A stretch of 64,000 nt of DNA, taken from assembly GCA_029551285.1 (NCBI GenBank), contig JAKPFT010000044.1, positions 18,760 to 82,759 on the forward strand, given 5' to 3'. The notes beneath the pieces were generated by a model. It did not search any database. It saw nothing but the letters and a program-made list of their open reading frames with translations, and was not told the DNA's origin. How positions within the stretch are numbered: the stretch's first letter is position 1; the number at the start of each line of letters is the position of its first letter. The DNA is from a bacterium (GTDB lineage: Bacteria; Ratteibacteria; UBA8468; B48-G9; DSTR01). The position numbers and the translations under genes were made by a program. Below are positions 17,519-27,372 of the stretch, in pieces.

Positions 17519-18150
17519 GGATGAGTGGCCAGTTAATTCCGTATGTGATTGAAACGACCGAAAGAGGCGAAAGAGCGTACGATATCTATTCCCGGCTGCT
17601 GCGGGACCGGATCATCTTTGTTGGTTCCGTGATCAACGATGCTGTCGCTAACATTATTATTGCCGAGTTACTCTTTCTTCAGAATGAGGATGCCCAGAAG
17701 GATGTCCATCTTTATCTTAACACTCCAGGGGGTTCCATCACGGCCGGCCTGGCGATTTACGATACCATGCAGTTTATCTCATGTCCGGTGGCCACTTACT
17801 GTCTGGGTCAGGCTGCCAGCATGGGCGCTGTGTTGCTGGCTGGTGGAACCAGGGGTAAACGGTTTGTGCTGCCGCACAGCCGTGTGCTCATTCATCAACC
17901 CTGGGGCGGAGTGGAAGGCAGTACCACCGATGTCAACATTCACACAAAAGAGATGTTGAGGCTGCGGCAACTGGTGAACGAAGTGTTAGCACTTCATACC
18001 GGGCAGACGCTGAAAAAAATTCAGGTGGATACAGAACGCGATTACTTTATGAGCGCCCAGCAGGCCGTAGAATACGGTCTGGCCGATGAGATACTCTCTC
18101 CGGTAAAGCTCAAAGGGATGACTTCCCATGGTGCTGCTGAACAGGAGTGA
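17515..18150 (+). CDS. clpP: ATP-dependent Clp protease proteolytic subunit
   Basis: This 211-residue serine peptidase forms the ClpP tetradecamer. The catalytic triad is visible as Ser in [11 protein letters not shown] (about residue 102), His in [14 protein letters not shown] and Asp in [14 protein letters not shown]. The N-terminal axial loop region ([25 protein letters not shown] start) is normal and there is no long propeptide. It overlaps tig by 4 nt and the reading frame of lon by up to 23 nt. clpX, normally between clpP and lon, is missing here. Confidence 0.98.
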   Translation: MRMSGQLIPYVIETTERGERAYDIYSRLLRDRIIFVGSVINDAVANIIIAELLFLQNEDAQKDVHLYLNTPGGSITAGLAIYDTMQFISCPVATYCLGQAASMGAVLLAGGTRGKRFVLPHSRVLIHQPWGGVEGSTTDVNIHTKEMLRLRQLVNEVLALHTGQTLKKIQVDTERDYFMSAQQAVEYGLADEILSPVKLKGMTSHGAAEQE

Positions 18151-20467
18151 GCGGGTTTTGAAGAAGTTGATGCCGGCTGTCCCCCTGCGGGACTTAATTG
18201 TCTATCCCCATATGGTGGTCCCGCTGCTGGTGGGTCGGACGCGGTCGCTCAATGCGGTGGAAGAAGCCCTGTCCCAGGAAAGCCATCTGGTCATTTGCTT
18301 TCAGAAGGACCCCCAGGTGGAGGAACCGGGTCTGGAAGATGTTTATTCCGTGGGGGTACTGGCGAAAATCCTTCAGAGTGCTCGCGAGCCTAACGGCACG
18401 ATGAGAATTCTGGTGGAATGTCTGGAACGGGTGAGACTGAAGGAGATTGTCAGGAATCGTCGTTACTTTGCCTGTGTCACAGAGCGTCTCAAGGAAGAAC
18501 GAGTGGCCGGTAAGGAGACAGAGGCCCTGGCGCGTCTGGCTACGGACCTTCTGGACAAGTATCTGAAATTGAATCCATCCATGCCCCGGGAACTTTACGG
18601 GACAGTAATGACCATTGATGACCATTCAAAGCTATGTGACACCATCGCCGGGTATCTCCCGCTAAAATTGAAGGACAAGGGCCGGATTCTGGAAACTCTA
18701 CCGGTGGCGGCCCGCCTGGAGGCCCTGATAGATATTCTCAATGCCGAGATCGGCGTGCTGGAGGTTCAGAAGGATATCCAGGACAAAGTGATTAAAAGGA
18801 TTGAAGAAAGTCAGAAGCAGTATCTGCTGACGGAGCAACTGAAGACTATCCAGAAGGAACTGGGCCGGGAAGAAGAAGGTCCGGAGATTGCCCAGTTAAA
18901 GGAGAGAATTAAAAAAGCGCAGATGCCAAAAGCAGCTGAGGACAAAGCCCTGGAAGAACTGGCCCGTCTGAGTAAGATGATGCCTCTTTCTCCTGAGGCG
19001 ACTGTCTCCAGGACATACTTAGAGTGGCTTACCAATTTGCCCTGGAATGTTTCCACTGAGGATAACCTTGATGTCAACCACGCGGCCCGGATTCTGGACG
19101 AGGACCATTACGGGCTGGAAAAGGTGAAGGAAAGAATCGTGGAATATCTGGCCGTGAGGAAGAGAACCAATTCTCTGCGAGGACCGATCCTTTGTTTTGT
19201 CGGGCCGCCAGGCGTGGGTAAGACCTCACTGGGTCGGTCCATCGCCCGGGCCATGGGCAGAAAGTTGGTGCGGGTTTCTCTGGGCGGGGTGCGGGACGAG
19301 GCGGAGATTCGTGGTCACCGCAGGACCTATATTGGTGCTTTACCCGGCCGCATCATCCAGTCTATCAAGAAGGCAGGGGTCAACAATCCGGTTTTTCTTC
19401 TGGACGAAATAGACAAGTTAGGCAAGGATTTCCGGGGGGACCCGGCCAGCGCCCTGCTGGAAGTACTTGACCCTGAACAGAACAACAGTTTTTCTGACCA
19501 CTACCTGGAAGTGGAGTTTGACCTTTCCAGGGTCCTTTTCATTACCACCGCCAATACTGAATTTACTATACCGCCGGCGCTTCTGGACAGGATGGAGATT
19601 ATTTCTCTTCCGGGCTACACCATCTGGGAGAAGATGGAGATCGCCCGGAGGTTTCTCCTGCCCAAACAGATGAAGGAGCATGGGCTAAGTGAGAAGAACC
19701 TGAAACTTTCGGATGAGGCTCTGGAGGCGATCATCAGAAACTACACCCGGGAAGCCGGAGTGAGAAATCTGGAGAGAGAAATTGCCGGCGTTTGCAGGAA
19801 AGTAACCAAAAAACTGGTGGAAGCCAGCAGGGAGTACCAGGTCAAAATAAGCGTGAAAAGTCTCCCCGGGTATCTTGGTCCGGAGAAGTTTACCTCCCAG
19901 CAGGTGGAAAAGGAAGGCAAGGTGGGTGTGGCTACCGGTATGGCCTGGACCTGGTATGGCGGGGACATCATCTTCACCGAAGTGGTCACGATGTCCGGCT
20001 CCGGTGAACTCATCCTTACCGGACAATTGGGCGAGGTGATGAGGGAATCAGCTCAGGCCGCCAGAAGTTATGTGCGGGCCAATGCCCAGCGTCTGGGTGT
20101 TGACCCTCAGTTTTACAGAGAACTTGATATCCACATTCATGTCCCCGAAGGTGCTATTCCCAAAGACGGTCCTTCCGCCGGGGTAACAATTGCCACGGCT
20201 CTGATTTCTTCACTGACCGGCCAGCCGGTTAATCCTGCGGTGGCCATGACCGGTGAGGTCACCCTCCAGGGCAAGGTGCTGAAGATAGGAGGGTTGAAAG
20301 CCAAGATTCTGGCCGCGCACCGGGCCGGAATTAAAACGGTGCTGATTCCAAGGGAAAACGATAAAGAACTGGAGGAGATACCAAAGAAGGTGCGCGAGGA
20401 ACTGGATATCCGGTTCGTGCAGAGTATTGAAGATGTTCTGGCGGTGGCTTTGATAAAGAAAGAGTAA
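18128..20467 (+). CDS. lon: ATP-dependent protease Lon
   Basis: This 779-residue LonA protease has an N-terminal substrate-binding domain ([19 protein letters not shown]), a coiled-coil stretch, an AAA+ module with Walker [10 protein letters not shown] (about 359) and Walker [11 protein letters not shown], and a C-terminal peptidase with catalytic Ser in [11 protein letters not shown] (about 682) and Lys in [14 protein letters not shown] (about 724). Lon degrades misfolded and regulatory proteins. The ATG at 18128 overlaps clpP; an ATG at 18170 just before PAVPLRDL is an alternative that removes 14 unconserved residues. Confidence 0.97.
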   Translation: MVLLNRSERVLKKLMPAVPLRDLIVYPHMVVPLLVGRTRSLNAVEEALSQESHLVICFQKDPQVEEPGLEDVYSVGVLAKILQSAREPNGTMRILVECLERVRLKEIVRNRRYFACVTERLKEERVAGKETEALARLATDLLDKYLKLNPSMPRELYGTVMTIDDHSKLCDTIAGYLPLKLKDKGRILETLPVAARLEALIDILNAEIGVLEVQKDIQDKVIKRIEESQKQYLLTEQLKTIQKELGREEEGPEIAQLKERIKKAQMPKAAEDKALEELARLSKMMPLSPEATVSRTYLEWLTNLPWNVSTEDNLDVNHAARILDEDHYGLEKVKERIVEYLAVRKRTNSLRGPILCFVGPPGVGKTSLGRSIARAMGRKLVRVSLGGVRDEAEIRGHRRTYIGALPGRIIQSIKKAGVNNPVFLLDEIDKLGKDFRGDPASALLEVLDPEQNNSFSDHYLEVEFDLSRVLFITTANTEFTIPPALLDRMEIISLPGYTIWEKMEIARRFLLPKQMKEHGLSEKNLKLSDEALEAIIRNYTREAGVRNLEREIAGVCRKVTKKLVEASREYQVKISVKSLPGYLGPEKFTSQQVEKEGKVGVATGMAWTWYGGDIIFTEVVTMSGSGELILTGQLGEVMRESAQAARSYVRANAQRLGVDPQFYRELDIHIHVPEGAIPKDGPSAGVTIATALISSLTGQPVNPAVAMTGEVTLQGKVLKIGGLKAKILAAHRAGIKTVLIPRENDKELEEIPKKVREELDIRFVQSIEDVLAVALIKKE

Positions 20468-20487
20468 CCCAGGTAAAAGGGGGAAAG

Positions 20488-21633
20488 ATGAAACGACCGA
20501 GGTTGTTTACACCAGGACCAACGGCTGTTCCGGAAAGTGTCTTGCTGGAAATGGCCCAGCCGATGATGCACCATCGTACCGATGAGTTTATCGCCATCGC
20601 TTCCGAAGTTTTCCAGGATTTGAAGTATGTCTTTCAGACGGAGAACGATGTTTTTATCCTGGCCGCTTCCGGCACAGGCGCCATGGAGGCAGCGGTGGTG
20701 AATCTTCTTTCTCCAGGCGATAGGGTCATCGCCATTTCCGCCGGTAAGTTTGGCGAACGCTGGGTCTCGCTGGCGAAGACCTACGGAGCCGAAGTGACCG
20801 TTCTGAAGGTTGAATGGGGACGGCGATTTGATACCAGTTTGTTAGAAGAAGCCCTGATAAAGGCCCCGGAGACCAGGGCGGTGTTAGCCACCCTGTGTGA
20901 GACTTCTACAGGCACACACTTTGATGTGGAAAAGATGGGCCAGATTGTGGCCCGGCATCCGCAAACAGTTCTGGTGGTTGATGCCATCAGCAGTCTGGGC
21001 GCTGTTCCCTGTCAAACTGACCGCTGGCAGCTGGACGTCGTGGTCACCGGTTCCCAGAAAGCACTGATGCTGCCGCCTGGCTTATCCTTTATCAGTATGA
21101 GTTCCAAAGCTTGGAAGCTGGCGGAAAATTCGAAGTTGCCAAAATACTATTTTGACCTGAAAAAATACCGGCAGGTGCTGGCCAAAAGCGATTTTCCCTT
21201 CACCATGGCCGTTTCTCTGGTGGTAGGGTTGAGAAGGTCCCTCCAGTTGATTAAGGAAGTGACTCTGGAAAAAATCTGGCAGGAACATCACCGCCGGGCC
21301 GAGGCCACCAGAAGGGCTGTGGCGGCCATGGGTCTGAGATTGTTTTCCGAAGCTCCTTCTGACGCCGTGACAGCAGTTGTCCTCCCGGAAAAAGTTGACG
21401 GGGAAAAGTTGTGCCGTCTGTTGCGGACCAGATACGGCATCTCCGTGGCCGGTGGACAGGACCATCTGAAAGGGAAAGTCGTTCGGATTTCCCATCTGGG
21501 CTGGCAGGATGAATTTGATGCCCTGACGGCTATCAGCAGTCTGGGAATTGCGCTTTCTCTTTCTGGCCATCCAGTCAACACGGCTCAGGGCATAGAAGAG
21601 GCCATCCGGGTTCTTTTCTCTTCGGAAGATTAA
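20488..21633 (+). CDS. Class V aminotransferase (serine/alanine-glyoxylate type)
   Basis: This 381-residue PLP enzyme starts with the family opening LFTPGPTAVPESVLLEMAQPMMHHR and has ASGTGAMEAAVVNLL, VVDAISSLGAVP and the PLP-lysine segment VVTGSQKALMLPPGLSF. This subgroup includes serine-glyoxylate and alanine-glyoxylate transaminases and (S)-ureidoglycine aminotransferases; the sequence does not decide between them. It follows lon by 20 nt with its own GGGGGAAAG ribosome-binding site and ends 28 nt from the convergent PIG-L gene. Confidence 0.88.
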   Translation: MKRPRLFTPGPTAVPESVLLEMAQPMMHHRTDEFIAIASEVFQDLKYVFQTENDVFILAASGTGAMEAAVVNLLSPGDRVIAISAGKFGERWVSLAKTYGAEVTVLKVEWGRRFDTSLLEEALIKAPETRAVLATLCETSTGTHFDVEKMGQIVARHPQTVLVVDAISSLGAVPCQTDRWQLDVVVTGSQKALMLPPGLSFISMSSKAWKLAENSKLPKYYFDLKKYRQVLAKSDFPFTMAVSLVVGLRRSLQLIKEVTLEKIWQEHHRRAEATRRAVAAMGLRLFSEAPSDAVTAVVLPEKVDGEKLCRLLRTRYGISVAGGQDHLKGKVVRISHLGWQDEFDALTAISSLGIALSLSGHPVNTAQGIEEAIRVLFSSED

Positions 21634-21661
21634 GTCGGGAGAAGCCGAAGCACCGGGAAGG

Positions 21662-23119
21662 TTATCTCTTAGTTACAATTATCACCCGCCAGGCCAGACG
21701 CTCCAGAAAGTAATTTTCTGTTTCGGTGGCGTAGTCGGTGAAGATTCTTTCTGGCTCACCCAGCAGTTTCAACGGTATTTTCAGGACGAAAAGAGAATTC
21801 TCACGTTTAACCAGAACCGAGTCATCCGGCAAAGCGCGGCCCAGACTGAAAACATGATGGTGGACCGGCCCCAGTTTTAACCGGATTTTGGGCATTTCGG
21901 AAAAGGGCCGATCAGCCCGATAACCAAAGAGATGGATTGTCGCAAAAATTTCTCTGGCCAGCGGCCGGGAAAGCCGGATAGTCAGCACCAGATGCTCCTT
22001 TTCCAGGGAAATCAGTTTTTCTTTCAGCAGGATAGAGTGTTCCACTCCTTGCTCGCTTTTTGCGGCTAACTCTTCCATTTCTGCGGCGGTGCGTGTTAAC
22101 ACCAGAACCGGAGGCTGACCCTCGCGGAGAAGAACCGGCGGCAAATTTCCAAATAATTCGTTGGTGCGCATGAAGGAAAGGAGATAACCGCGGTGGGAAC
22201 GATACTGGGAGCGATGCTGCTTCAAAGCAGCTGTCTTTCGGAAAACTTGCTCCCCGGTGAGAGGCAGCTGGCACCACTGGAGATCTGTCTCTGTCCGGCC
22301 AGGGGGTAGCAGAGCCAGTTGCGGTCGGTAGCCTGGTGGGACTGGCCACTTCGGAAAATGGGTTAAATAGGGGAAGATTTCAGCCGGAGATTTTAAATCC
22401 CAGAGGGAAACCAGACTGAAAAGGTAAAGACTGCGGTGGTCTGGATGCCAGTCCAGAGGATGGGAGACGAAAATTTTTGTTGGCTGAAATTCTTTGATGA
22501 TGGCCTCCAGGTCACGGAGGATTTCTTCGCCTTTGTAGGCAGCGCCTGGCCGGAAGGCTGTGGCATAAGGAACGGCACGCGCCCGGCTTAATAGCCCTGC
22601 GGCTGGTGGTTGGTCCGCCCAGTGTTCCTCCCAGATTTTCAGCGTTCCCGCATCAGGGTAACCGAGGAAGATAAGGCTATTTTCCGGCAGATTGAAAACC
22701 TTACCGGCCTTCAGGGCTTCCCGGCGTCTGGTTTCTCCCATCAATCTCACCTCAGGAGGAAAAAGCACCGGATGTTTTCTGGAGACGAGAAAAGCCCATT
22801 GGTTGCTTTCGCCATAGGTAAAAAAAACAATCCGCACAGGAATTTTCAAAGAAACTGCTTCCTGGATGAGGCCGCCGCAGTTGAGTGTTTCGTCATCAGG
22901 GTGCGGAGCCAGAACAAGGAGGCGGTCCTCGGCCTTCAGGGTAAGAGAAGGCAGCGTCGGAGGAAACGGGTTCTCAGGAAAGACAGGGTCTGTGTCTGCG
23001 GCCAGCCAGAAGAGAAGCACCAGCAGAAGGCTTCGCCAGAACCGGTGTGTTAACTGACCCTGACAGGAGGATTGAAACTTGGTCTGGCTTTCGGTAAAAA
23101 AAACCTTATACCTTTTCAT
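21662..23119 (-). CDS. Secreted PIG-L family deacetylase
   Basis: With the start at the ATG at 23119 the protein has 485 residues. An N-terminal signal or anchor (FWRSLLLVLLFWLAAD) precedes a PIG-L/LmbE domain with zinc motif APHPDDETLNCGG and second motif HPLDWHPDHRSLY. About 200 C-terminal residues form a beta-rich region I do not recognise. PIG-L enzymes remove N-acetyl groups from GlcNAc-type sugars, so an envelope or extracellular glycan substrate is likely. It overlaps lipA by 14 nt and is the last gene of a 17-gene minus-strand run. The upstream frame extension inside lipA is not coding. Confidence 0.85.
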   Translation of the reverse strand: MKRYKVFFTESQTKFQSSCQGQLTHRFWRSLLLVLLFWLAADTDPVFPENPFPPTLPSLTLKAEDRLLVLAPHPDDETLNCGGLIQEAVSLKIPVRIVFFTYGESNQWAFLVSRKHPVLFPPEVRLMGETRRREALKAGKVFNLPENSLIFLGYPDAGTLKIWEEHWADQPPAAGLLSRARAVPYATAFRPGAAYKGEEILRDLEAIIKEFQPTKIFVSHPLDWHPDHRSLYLFSLVSLWDLKSPAEIFPYLTHFPKWPVPPGYRPQLALLPPGRTETDLQWCQLPLTGEQVFRKTAALKQHRSQYRSHRGYLLSFMRTNELFGNLPPVLLREGQPPVLVLTRTAAEMEELAAKSEQGVEHSILLKEKLISLEKEHLVLTIRLSRPLAREIFATIHLFGYRADRPFSEMPKIRLKLGPVHHHVFSLGRALPDDSVLVKRENSLFVLKIPLKLLGEPERIFTDYATETENYFLERLAWRVIIVTKR

Positions 23120-24005
23120 TTTTTTCAGAAGCAGCCAGGCATTCCGGGGCGCGGTAAGAACTGCGGCAGAAAGGCCCGGCAAAAACCTTCTTAAAGCCCA
23201 TTTCCACAGCCAGTTTCCAGTATTGCTGGAAAACCTCTGGCGGAAGGTATTCTTTAACCGGCACAGCCCGGGGATGAGGCCGCAGGTATTGACCGAGAAC
23301 CAGAAAGTCACAACCGGCCCGGGACAAGTCTTTAAGCACAAAGCTGACTTCTTCCTGTGTTTCTCCCAGGCCTAACATCAGGCTGGACTTTGTCAGGAAA
23401 CCGGCTTTTTTTATTTTTCTGATGACATTCAGGGAAATTTCGTAACTGGCGCCGGGACGAACCCGGGGGTAGAGCGAGGGAACGGTTTCCAGATTATGGC
23501 CGATGACATCAGGCTCACTGTCAAAAACAAGGTGGAGACTTTCCTCCTTACCCTGGAAATCAGGCAGGAGCAGTTCCACTTTAGCCACAGAAGAGTTTTT
23601 GATAGCCCGGGTTACTGCGCGAAAGTGAGAGGCCCCGCCGTCCGGCAGGTCATCCCGGGTGACCGAGGTAATAACGGTATAGGCCAGGTTAAGTGCGGCT
23701 ACTGCCCGGGCGATGCGCCACGGTTCATCATCTTCAGGTGGCTCAGGCTTTCCCTGGGTAACACCGCAGAAACGGCAATTTCTGGTGCAGATGTTGCCCA
23801 GAATCATAAAGGTTACATGACGCTGGCTGAAACACTCGTAGATATTCGGGCAGAAGGCACTTTCACAGACGCTGTGGAGACCGCTTTGCTTCAGCAGGTC
23901 TTTGAGCTGCCTGTATTCATCTGACAGGACTGCCCGTCTGGTTAACCAGGCAGGTATCTTCCCTGAAGCCGTAACCGGGCAATCAATCTGATGAGGAAGA
24001 GACAT
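23106..24005 (-). CDS. lipA: Lipoyl synthase
   Basis: This 299-residue radical SAM enzyme inserts two sulfurs into octanoylated carrier proteins. Both clusters are visible: the auxiliary CESAFCPNIYEC (C-x4-C-x5-C) and the radical SAM CTRNCRFC, plus the C-terminal RSSY motif whose Ser ligates the auxiliary cluster. Other family motifs are TSVTRDDLPDGGA and VIGHNLETVPSLYP. It overlaps lpd by 23 nt, a logical partner since lipoamide is Lpd's substrate. No lipB/lipM or lipoate-dependent complex subunits lie in the window. Confidence 0.97.
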   Translation of the reverse strand: MSLPHQIDCPVTASGKIPAWLTRRAVLSDEYRQLKDLLKQSGLHSVCESAFCPNIYECFSQRHVTFMILGNICTRNCRFCGVTQGKPEPPEDDEPWRIARAVAALNLAYTVITSVTRDDLPDGGASHFRAVTRAIKNSSVAKVELLLPDFQGKEESLHLVFDSEPDVIGHNLETVPSLYPRVRPGASYEISLNVIRKIKKAGFLTKSSLMLGLGETQEEVSFVLKDLSRAGCDFLVLGQYLRPHPRAVPVKEYLPPEVFQQYWKLAVEMGFKKVFAGPFCRSSYRAPECLAASEKNEKV

Positions 24006-25320
24006 TTTTTCTTAAGGGCAGGTGCAGGCATCGTCCGGCGGCATCAGCCACCGCTTCCATAATGGCCTCGGCGAAGGTGGGGTGACAGAAAAAGGTCTGT
24101 TCAATGTCAGTAAGTTTAAGACCAAATTTAACCATCAGGGTAGCCGCCGCCACCAGTTCCGTGGCGCGTTCACCAATGACATGAACGCCAAGAATTTTCA
24201 TCGTTTCCGCCTCGGCGACCACCTTGGCCAGACCGGTCGTCTTCCCCTCAGCATGGGCTCGTCCCAGGGCCTGGAAAGGGAAACGGCCAATCCTTATCTT
24301 CAGACCGCGGGCCGTGGCTTCTTCTTCGGTCAAACCGCAGCAGCCTATTTCCGGTTCAGTAAAGATAGAAACCGGGAGAGCCTGGTAGTCTATCTCAGTT
24401 TTTTTCCCGCAGATGTTAGCCGCCGCTACCAGTCCTTCCCGGGTGGCCACATAGGCATACTGGTAAAGACCGTTGACGTCGCCGGCTGCGTAGACATGAG
24501 GCAGGTTTGTTCTCAGGCAGCGGTCAACCTTGAGGCCACCTTCCTGGACGGCTAAACCTTTTTCCTGAAAGGAGGAAAGGTTGGGCTTCCGGCCAATGGT
24601 TACCAGGAGACATTCTTCCTCCAGTTCTGTTGAGTTTTCTATTCTCCGGCCAGTACAAATTCTTATACCGCGTTGCTGAAAACTTTTTTCCAGAAGAGAA
24701 ACTATCTCGCTGTCCTGGCCGGGTAAAAGATGGGGAAGCATTTCATAAATGGTGACCCTGACGCCGAAAGCCGAAAAAACAGAGGCCAGTTCACAACCGA
24801 TTACCCCGCCGCCGATAACAGCCACGCTTTCTGGAAGTCTTTCCATCGTCCAGAGGCCATCACTGGTAAGCACACGCTTATCACTCAGGAAGGCAGCTGG
24901 CAGGTAAGGGGAGGCGCCGGTGGCCAGGATGATATTGCTGGTTTTCAAAACCTGGCCATTAACTTCAACACTTTCCTGGTCATGGAAAACTCCGGTGGCC
25001 GGGATGAGCTGGACTCCGCTGGCCTTAATCAGGGAGGAAACACCCATCCGGAGCCGCAAAACCACCTCATTCTTGATTGAGCGCAAGACCTGCTCCCAGG
25101 AAAAAGATGGCCGGGAGTTAATCCCGGAGGTAGACACAGGCTGGACCTGTCGGGCCGCATGAACGAGGGCCTTGGTGGGGATGCAGCCACGGTTGAGACA
25201 GACGCCGCCCAGTTCCTGTTCCTCAATGAGACCAACCTTCAGTCCTTTCCGGGCGCAGGAGATCGCGGCCGGATAGCCGGCCGGTCCCCCGCCGATGATG
25301 AGGAGATCAAACTTTTCCAT
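23983..25320 (-). CDS. lpd: Dihydrolipoamide dehydrogenase
   Basis: This 445-residue flavoprotein reoxidises dihydrolipoamide with NAD+. FAD-binding GGGPAGYPAAI is at the N-terminus, the redox disulfide is CLNRGC (41-46), the NAD-binding GGGVIGCELASVF is central, and the C-terminal dimerisation domain carries the active-site His-Glu in FCHPTFAEAIMEA. Somewhat shorter than the typical 460-475. The start overlaps the HAD phosphatase by 14 nt. It could serve pyruvate dehydrogenase or the glycine cleavage system; the window does not say which. Confidence 0.95.
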   Translation of the reverse strand: MEKFDLLIIGGGPAGYPAAISCARKGLKVGLIEEQELGGVCLNRGCIPTKALVHAARQVQPVSTSGINSRPSFSWEQVLRSIKNEVVLRLRMGVSSLIKASGVQLIPATGVFHDQESVEVNGQVLKTSNIILATGASPYLPAAFLSDKRVLTSDGLWTMERLPESVAVIGGGVIGCELASVFSAFGVRVTIYEMLPHLLPGQDSEIVSLLEKSFQQRGIRICTGRRIENSTELEEECLLVTIGRKPNLSSFQEKGLAVQEGGLKVDRCLRTNLPHVYAAGDVNGLYQYAYVATREGLVAAANICGKKTEIDYQALPVSIFTEPEIGCCGLTEEEATARGLKIRIGRFPFQALGRAHAEGKTTGLAKVVAEAETMKILGVHVIGERATELVAAATLMVKFGLKLTDIEQTFFCHPTFAEAIMEAVADAAGRCLHLPLRKNVSSSSD

Positions 25321-25876
25321 GGTCAGGCCTGGTTTGAGCAGTAATTATTTCCGCTGCTTCCGAGAGATCGCTGGCGATAAAATCCGGTTGCACCGGCCAG
25401 GTAGTTACCTCTGTTGCTGACCCTGTTTTTCCGGAAAGCACCAGAATGGTTCTCACTCCGGCGTTTCTGCCAGCCTGGACATCCGTAGCGGCGTCGCCGA
25501 TGAAAAAAACCCGGGCCGGGTCCTTAACTTCAAATTCTTGCAGGGCGCGAAGAAGCATCCCTGGTTTTGGCTTGCGGCAGTCGCAGTTGTTCTCATCGGT
25601 GTGGACACAGTAGTAAACGGCGGCTATCTTCACCTGGTGGCTGGCCAGGACCTTCAGCATTCGTTGAGTGATATCCTGCAGGGCTTGCCCGGAATAGATG
25701 CCCTTGCCGACCCCGGCCTGGTTGGAGGCAATTGTCAGAGTAAAACCAGCTGCTGAAAGTTTTTGCAGGGCCTGGATGGAACCAGGCAGGAACTCAAATT
25801 CCTCCCAGGTTTTAGCATAGTCGCCGGGGCGGAAACGACAGATGACGCCATCACGGTCCAGAATAATCAGTTCCAT
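25307..25876 (-). CDS. HAD-IIIA phosphatase, GmhB-like (heptose bisphosphate phosphatase family)
   Basis: This 189-residue HAD enzyme has the DxDG nucleophile motif as LDRDGVI, motif II SNQAGVGKG, a Cys/His zinc loop (CVHTDENNCDCRKPKPGM) and the C-terminal GDAATDVQAGRNAG. This is the D,D-heptose 1,7-bisphosphate phosphatase / histidinol-phosphatase group. No other heptose gene is present, so the substrate could be another sugar phosphate or histidinol phosphate. It lies 9 nt after argC and overlaps lpd. Confidence 0.87.
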   Translation of the reverse strand: MELIILDRDGVICRFRPGDYAKTWEEFEFLPGSIQALQKLSAAGFTLTIASNQAGVGKGIYSGQALQDITQRMLKVLASHQVKIAAVYYCVHTDENNCDCRKPKPGMLLRALQEFEVKDPARVFFIGDAATDVQAGRNAGVRTILVLSGKTGSATEVTTWPVQPDFIASDLSEAAEIITAQTRPDHGKV

Positions 25877-25885
25877 TTTCTTGAA

Positions 25886-26917
25886 TCAGAGTCTGGAAGT
25901 ATAGAAGGGTAAGGTCTCCGGAAAACCGAACATGAGATTCATGTTTTGAACCGCCTGGCCGGCGGCGCCTTTGACCAGATTATCAAGAGCCGCCACCACG
26001 ACCAGGGTTCGGCGATTAACCATTTTCAGGCCGAGGTCACAGAAATTAGTGTCCACAACATTTTTCGTCAGGGCCGACTGGCCGTAGGGCATCACCCTGA
26101 CGAAGGGTTCCTGAGCATAAAAGTCCTCATAAAGACTCTGGAGTTTCTCTTCTTTTTCCGGTTTTTTCAGCGTGACATAAATGGTGGAAAGAATTCCCTG
26201 GTTGACCGGCACCAGGTGGGGAACAAAAATTACCCGGTATTTTTGTTTACCTGTCAGGGAAAGAATTTCCTCCATTTCCGGAGCGTGCCGGTGCTCGCCA
26301 ATTTTGTAAGCCTTAACATTTTCATGGCATTCGGCAAAGAGAAGGCTTAGCGAAGGACTGCGGCCGGCGCCGGTGACTCCGCTTTTGGCGTCCACAATAA
26401 TTTGTGGCTCCAGCATTTTTCTTCGGGCCAGGGGTAAAAGGCCAAGTAACACCGAAGTTGGATAGCAACCGGGATTGGCTATCAGACAGGCTTTTCTGAT
26501 CCGCTCCCGCTGAAGTTCAGGCAGGCCATAAACGGCCTGGCGGCATAGTTCCGGACAAAGGTGTTTAGTGTAAAAAGCCTCGTATCTGGGGATTTTCTGG
26601 AAACGGAAGTCAGCGGAGAAGTCAATGATTTTTTTCCCTCGCTGCAGCAACGGAGGAACGAAGCGCATGGAGACCGCGTGGGGCAGGGCCAGAAAAACAA
26701 CATCAGTCCGGGAAGCCACATCGTCCCACTCCGGCTGGTTGGCGCAGGTAAGACTGATAAGTTTTTTTACTCTGGGGATAACCTCGGTGAGAGCCGGCTG
26801 TCCTTCTTCTGGAGCGACATAGCCGCAGACTATCTCCACTTCAGGGTGACGCAACAGTAACTCCACCAGTTTCTGGCCAGCGTAACCAGAAACACCGAAG
26901 ATACCTGCCCGGATCAT
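25886..26917 (-). CDS. argC: N-acetyl-gamma-glutamyl-phosphate reductase
   Basis: This 343-residue NADPH-dependent enzyme of arginine synthesis has the N-terminal nucleotide motif IFGVSGYAGQKLVELL, the active-site Cys in IANPGCYPTSVLLGLLPL and the downstream DAKSGVTGAGR segment typical of the family. The rest of the arginine pathway is not nearby. It follows rpsI by 37 nt on the same strand, so translation and arginine genes probably share a transcript. Confidence 0.97.
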   Translation of the reverse strand: MIRAGIFGVSGYAGQKLVELLLRHPEVEIVCGYVAPEEGQPALTEVIPRVKKLISLTCANQPEWDDVASRTDVVFLALPHAVSMRFVPPLLQRGKKIIDFSADFRFQKIPRYEAFYTKHLCPELCRQAVYGLPELQRERIRKACLIANPGCYPTSVLLGLLPLARRKMLEPQIIVDAKSGVTGAGRSPSLSLLFAECHENVKAYKIGEHRHAPEMEEILSLTGKQKYRVIFVPHLVPVNQGILSTIYVTLKKPEKEEKLQSLYEDFYAQEPFVRVMPYGQSALTKNVVDTNFCDLGLKMVNRRTLVVVAALDNLVKGAAGQAVQNMNLMFGFPETLPFYTSRL

Positions 26918-26954
26918 GCTGGGTTATCCCGGAGTAGTACCAGAAACAAAGGAA

Positions 26955-27356
26955 TTAACGTTTGGTCCACTGGAATCTTTTTCTGGCGCCTTTCTGACCG
27001 TACTTCTTTCGTTCTTTCATCCGGGAATCCCGGGTCAGCAGACCAAATTCCCTGAGCCGGCCGGTCAGGGAGCTATCATACTTAACCAGCGCCCTGGCCA
27101 GACCAAGCCTGATGGCTCCTATCTGGCCACTGATGCCGCCACCTTCGGTCTTGATCTCCACATCAAACCGGCTCTGCAGGTCAGTAACCGTCAGGGGCTG
27201 GATGGCTGCTTCCTGTTGATATTTCAGAGGAAAAAGGTGTGAAATTGGCCGTCGGTTAACCACTATTTTGCCGCTGCCCGATTTCAACTTTACCACCGCG
27301 GTTGAAGTTTTCCTCCGTCCGACACCCATAAAAAGAGAAGTCTGCGTTTCCATCAT
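26955..27356 (-). CDS. rpsI: 30S ribosomal protein S9
   Basis: The 133-residue protein has the S9 opening GVGRRKTSTAVVKLKSGSG, the middle GGGISGQIGAIRLGLARALV and the basic tail ending KRFQWTKR, whose last Lys-Arg reaches the P-site tRNA in ribosome structures. The tail differs slightly from the common FSKR ending. Tandem ATGs (27356, 27353) follow an AGGAG site. rplM (L13), which nearly always precedes rpsI, is not here; xylulokinase occupies that position. Confidence 0.97.
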   Translation of the reverse strand: MMETQTSLFMGVGRRKTSTAVVKLKSGSGKIVVNRRPISHLFPLKYQQEAAIQPLTVTDLQSRFDVEIKTEGGGISGQIGAIRLGLARALVKYDSSLTGRLREFGLLTRDSRMKERKKYGQKGARKRFQWTKR

Positions 27357-27372
27357 TTTCTCCTTTGCTTCT

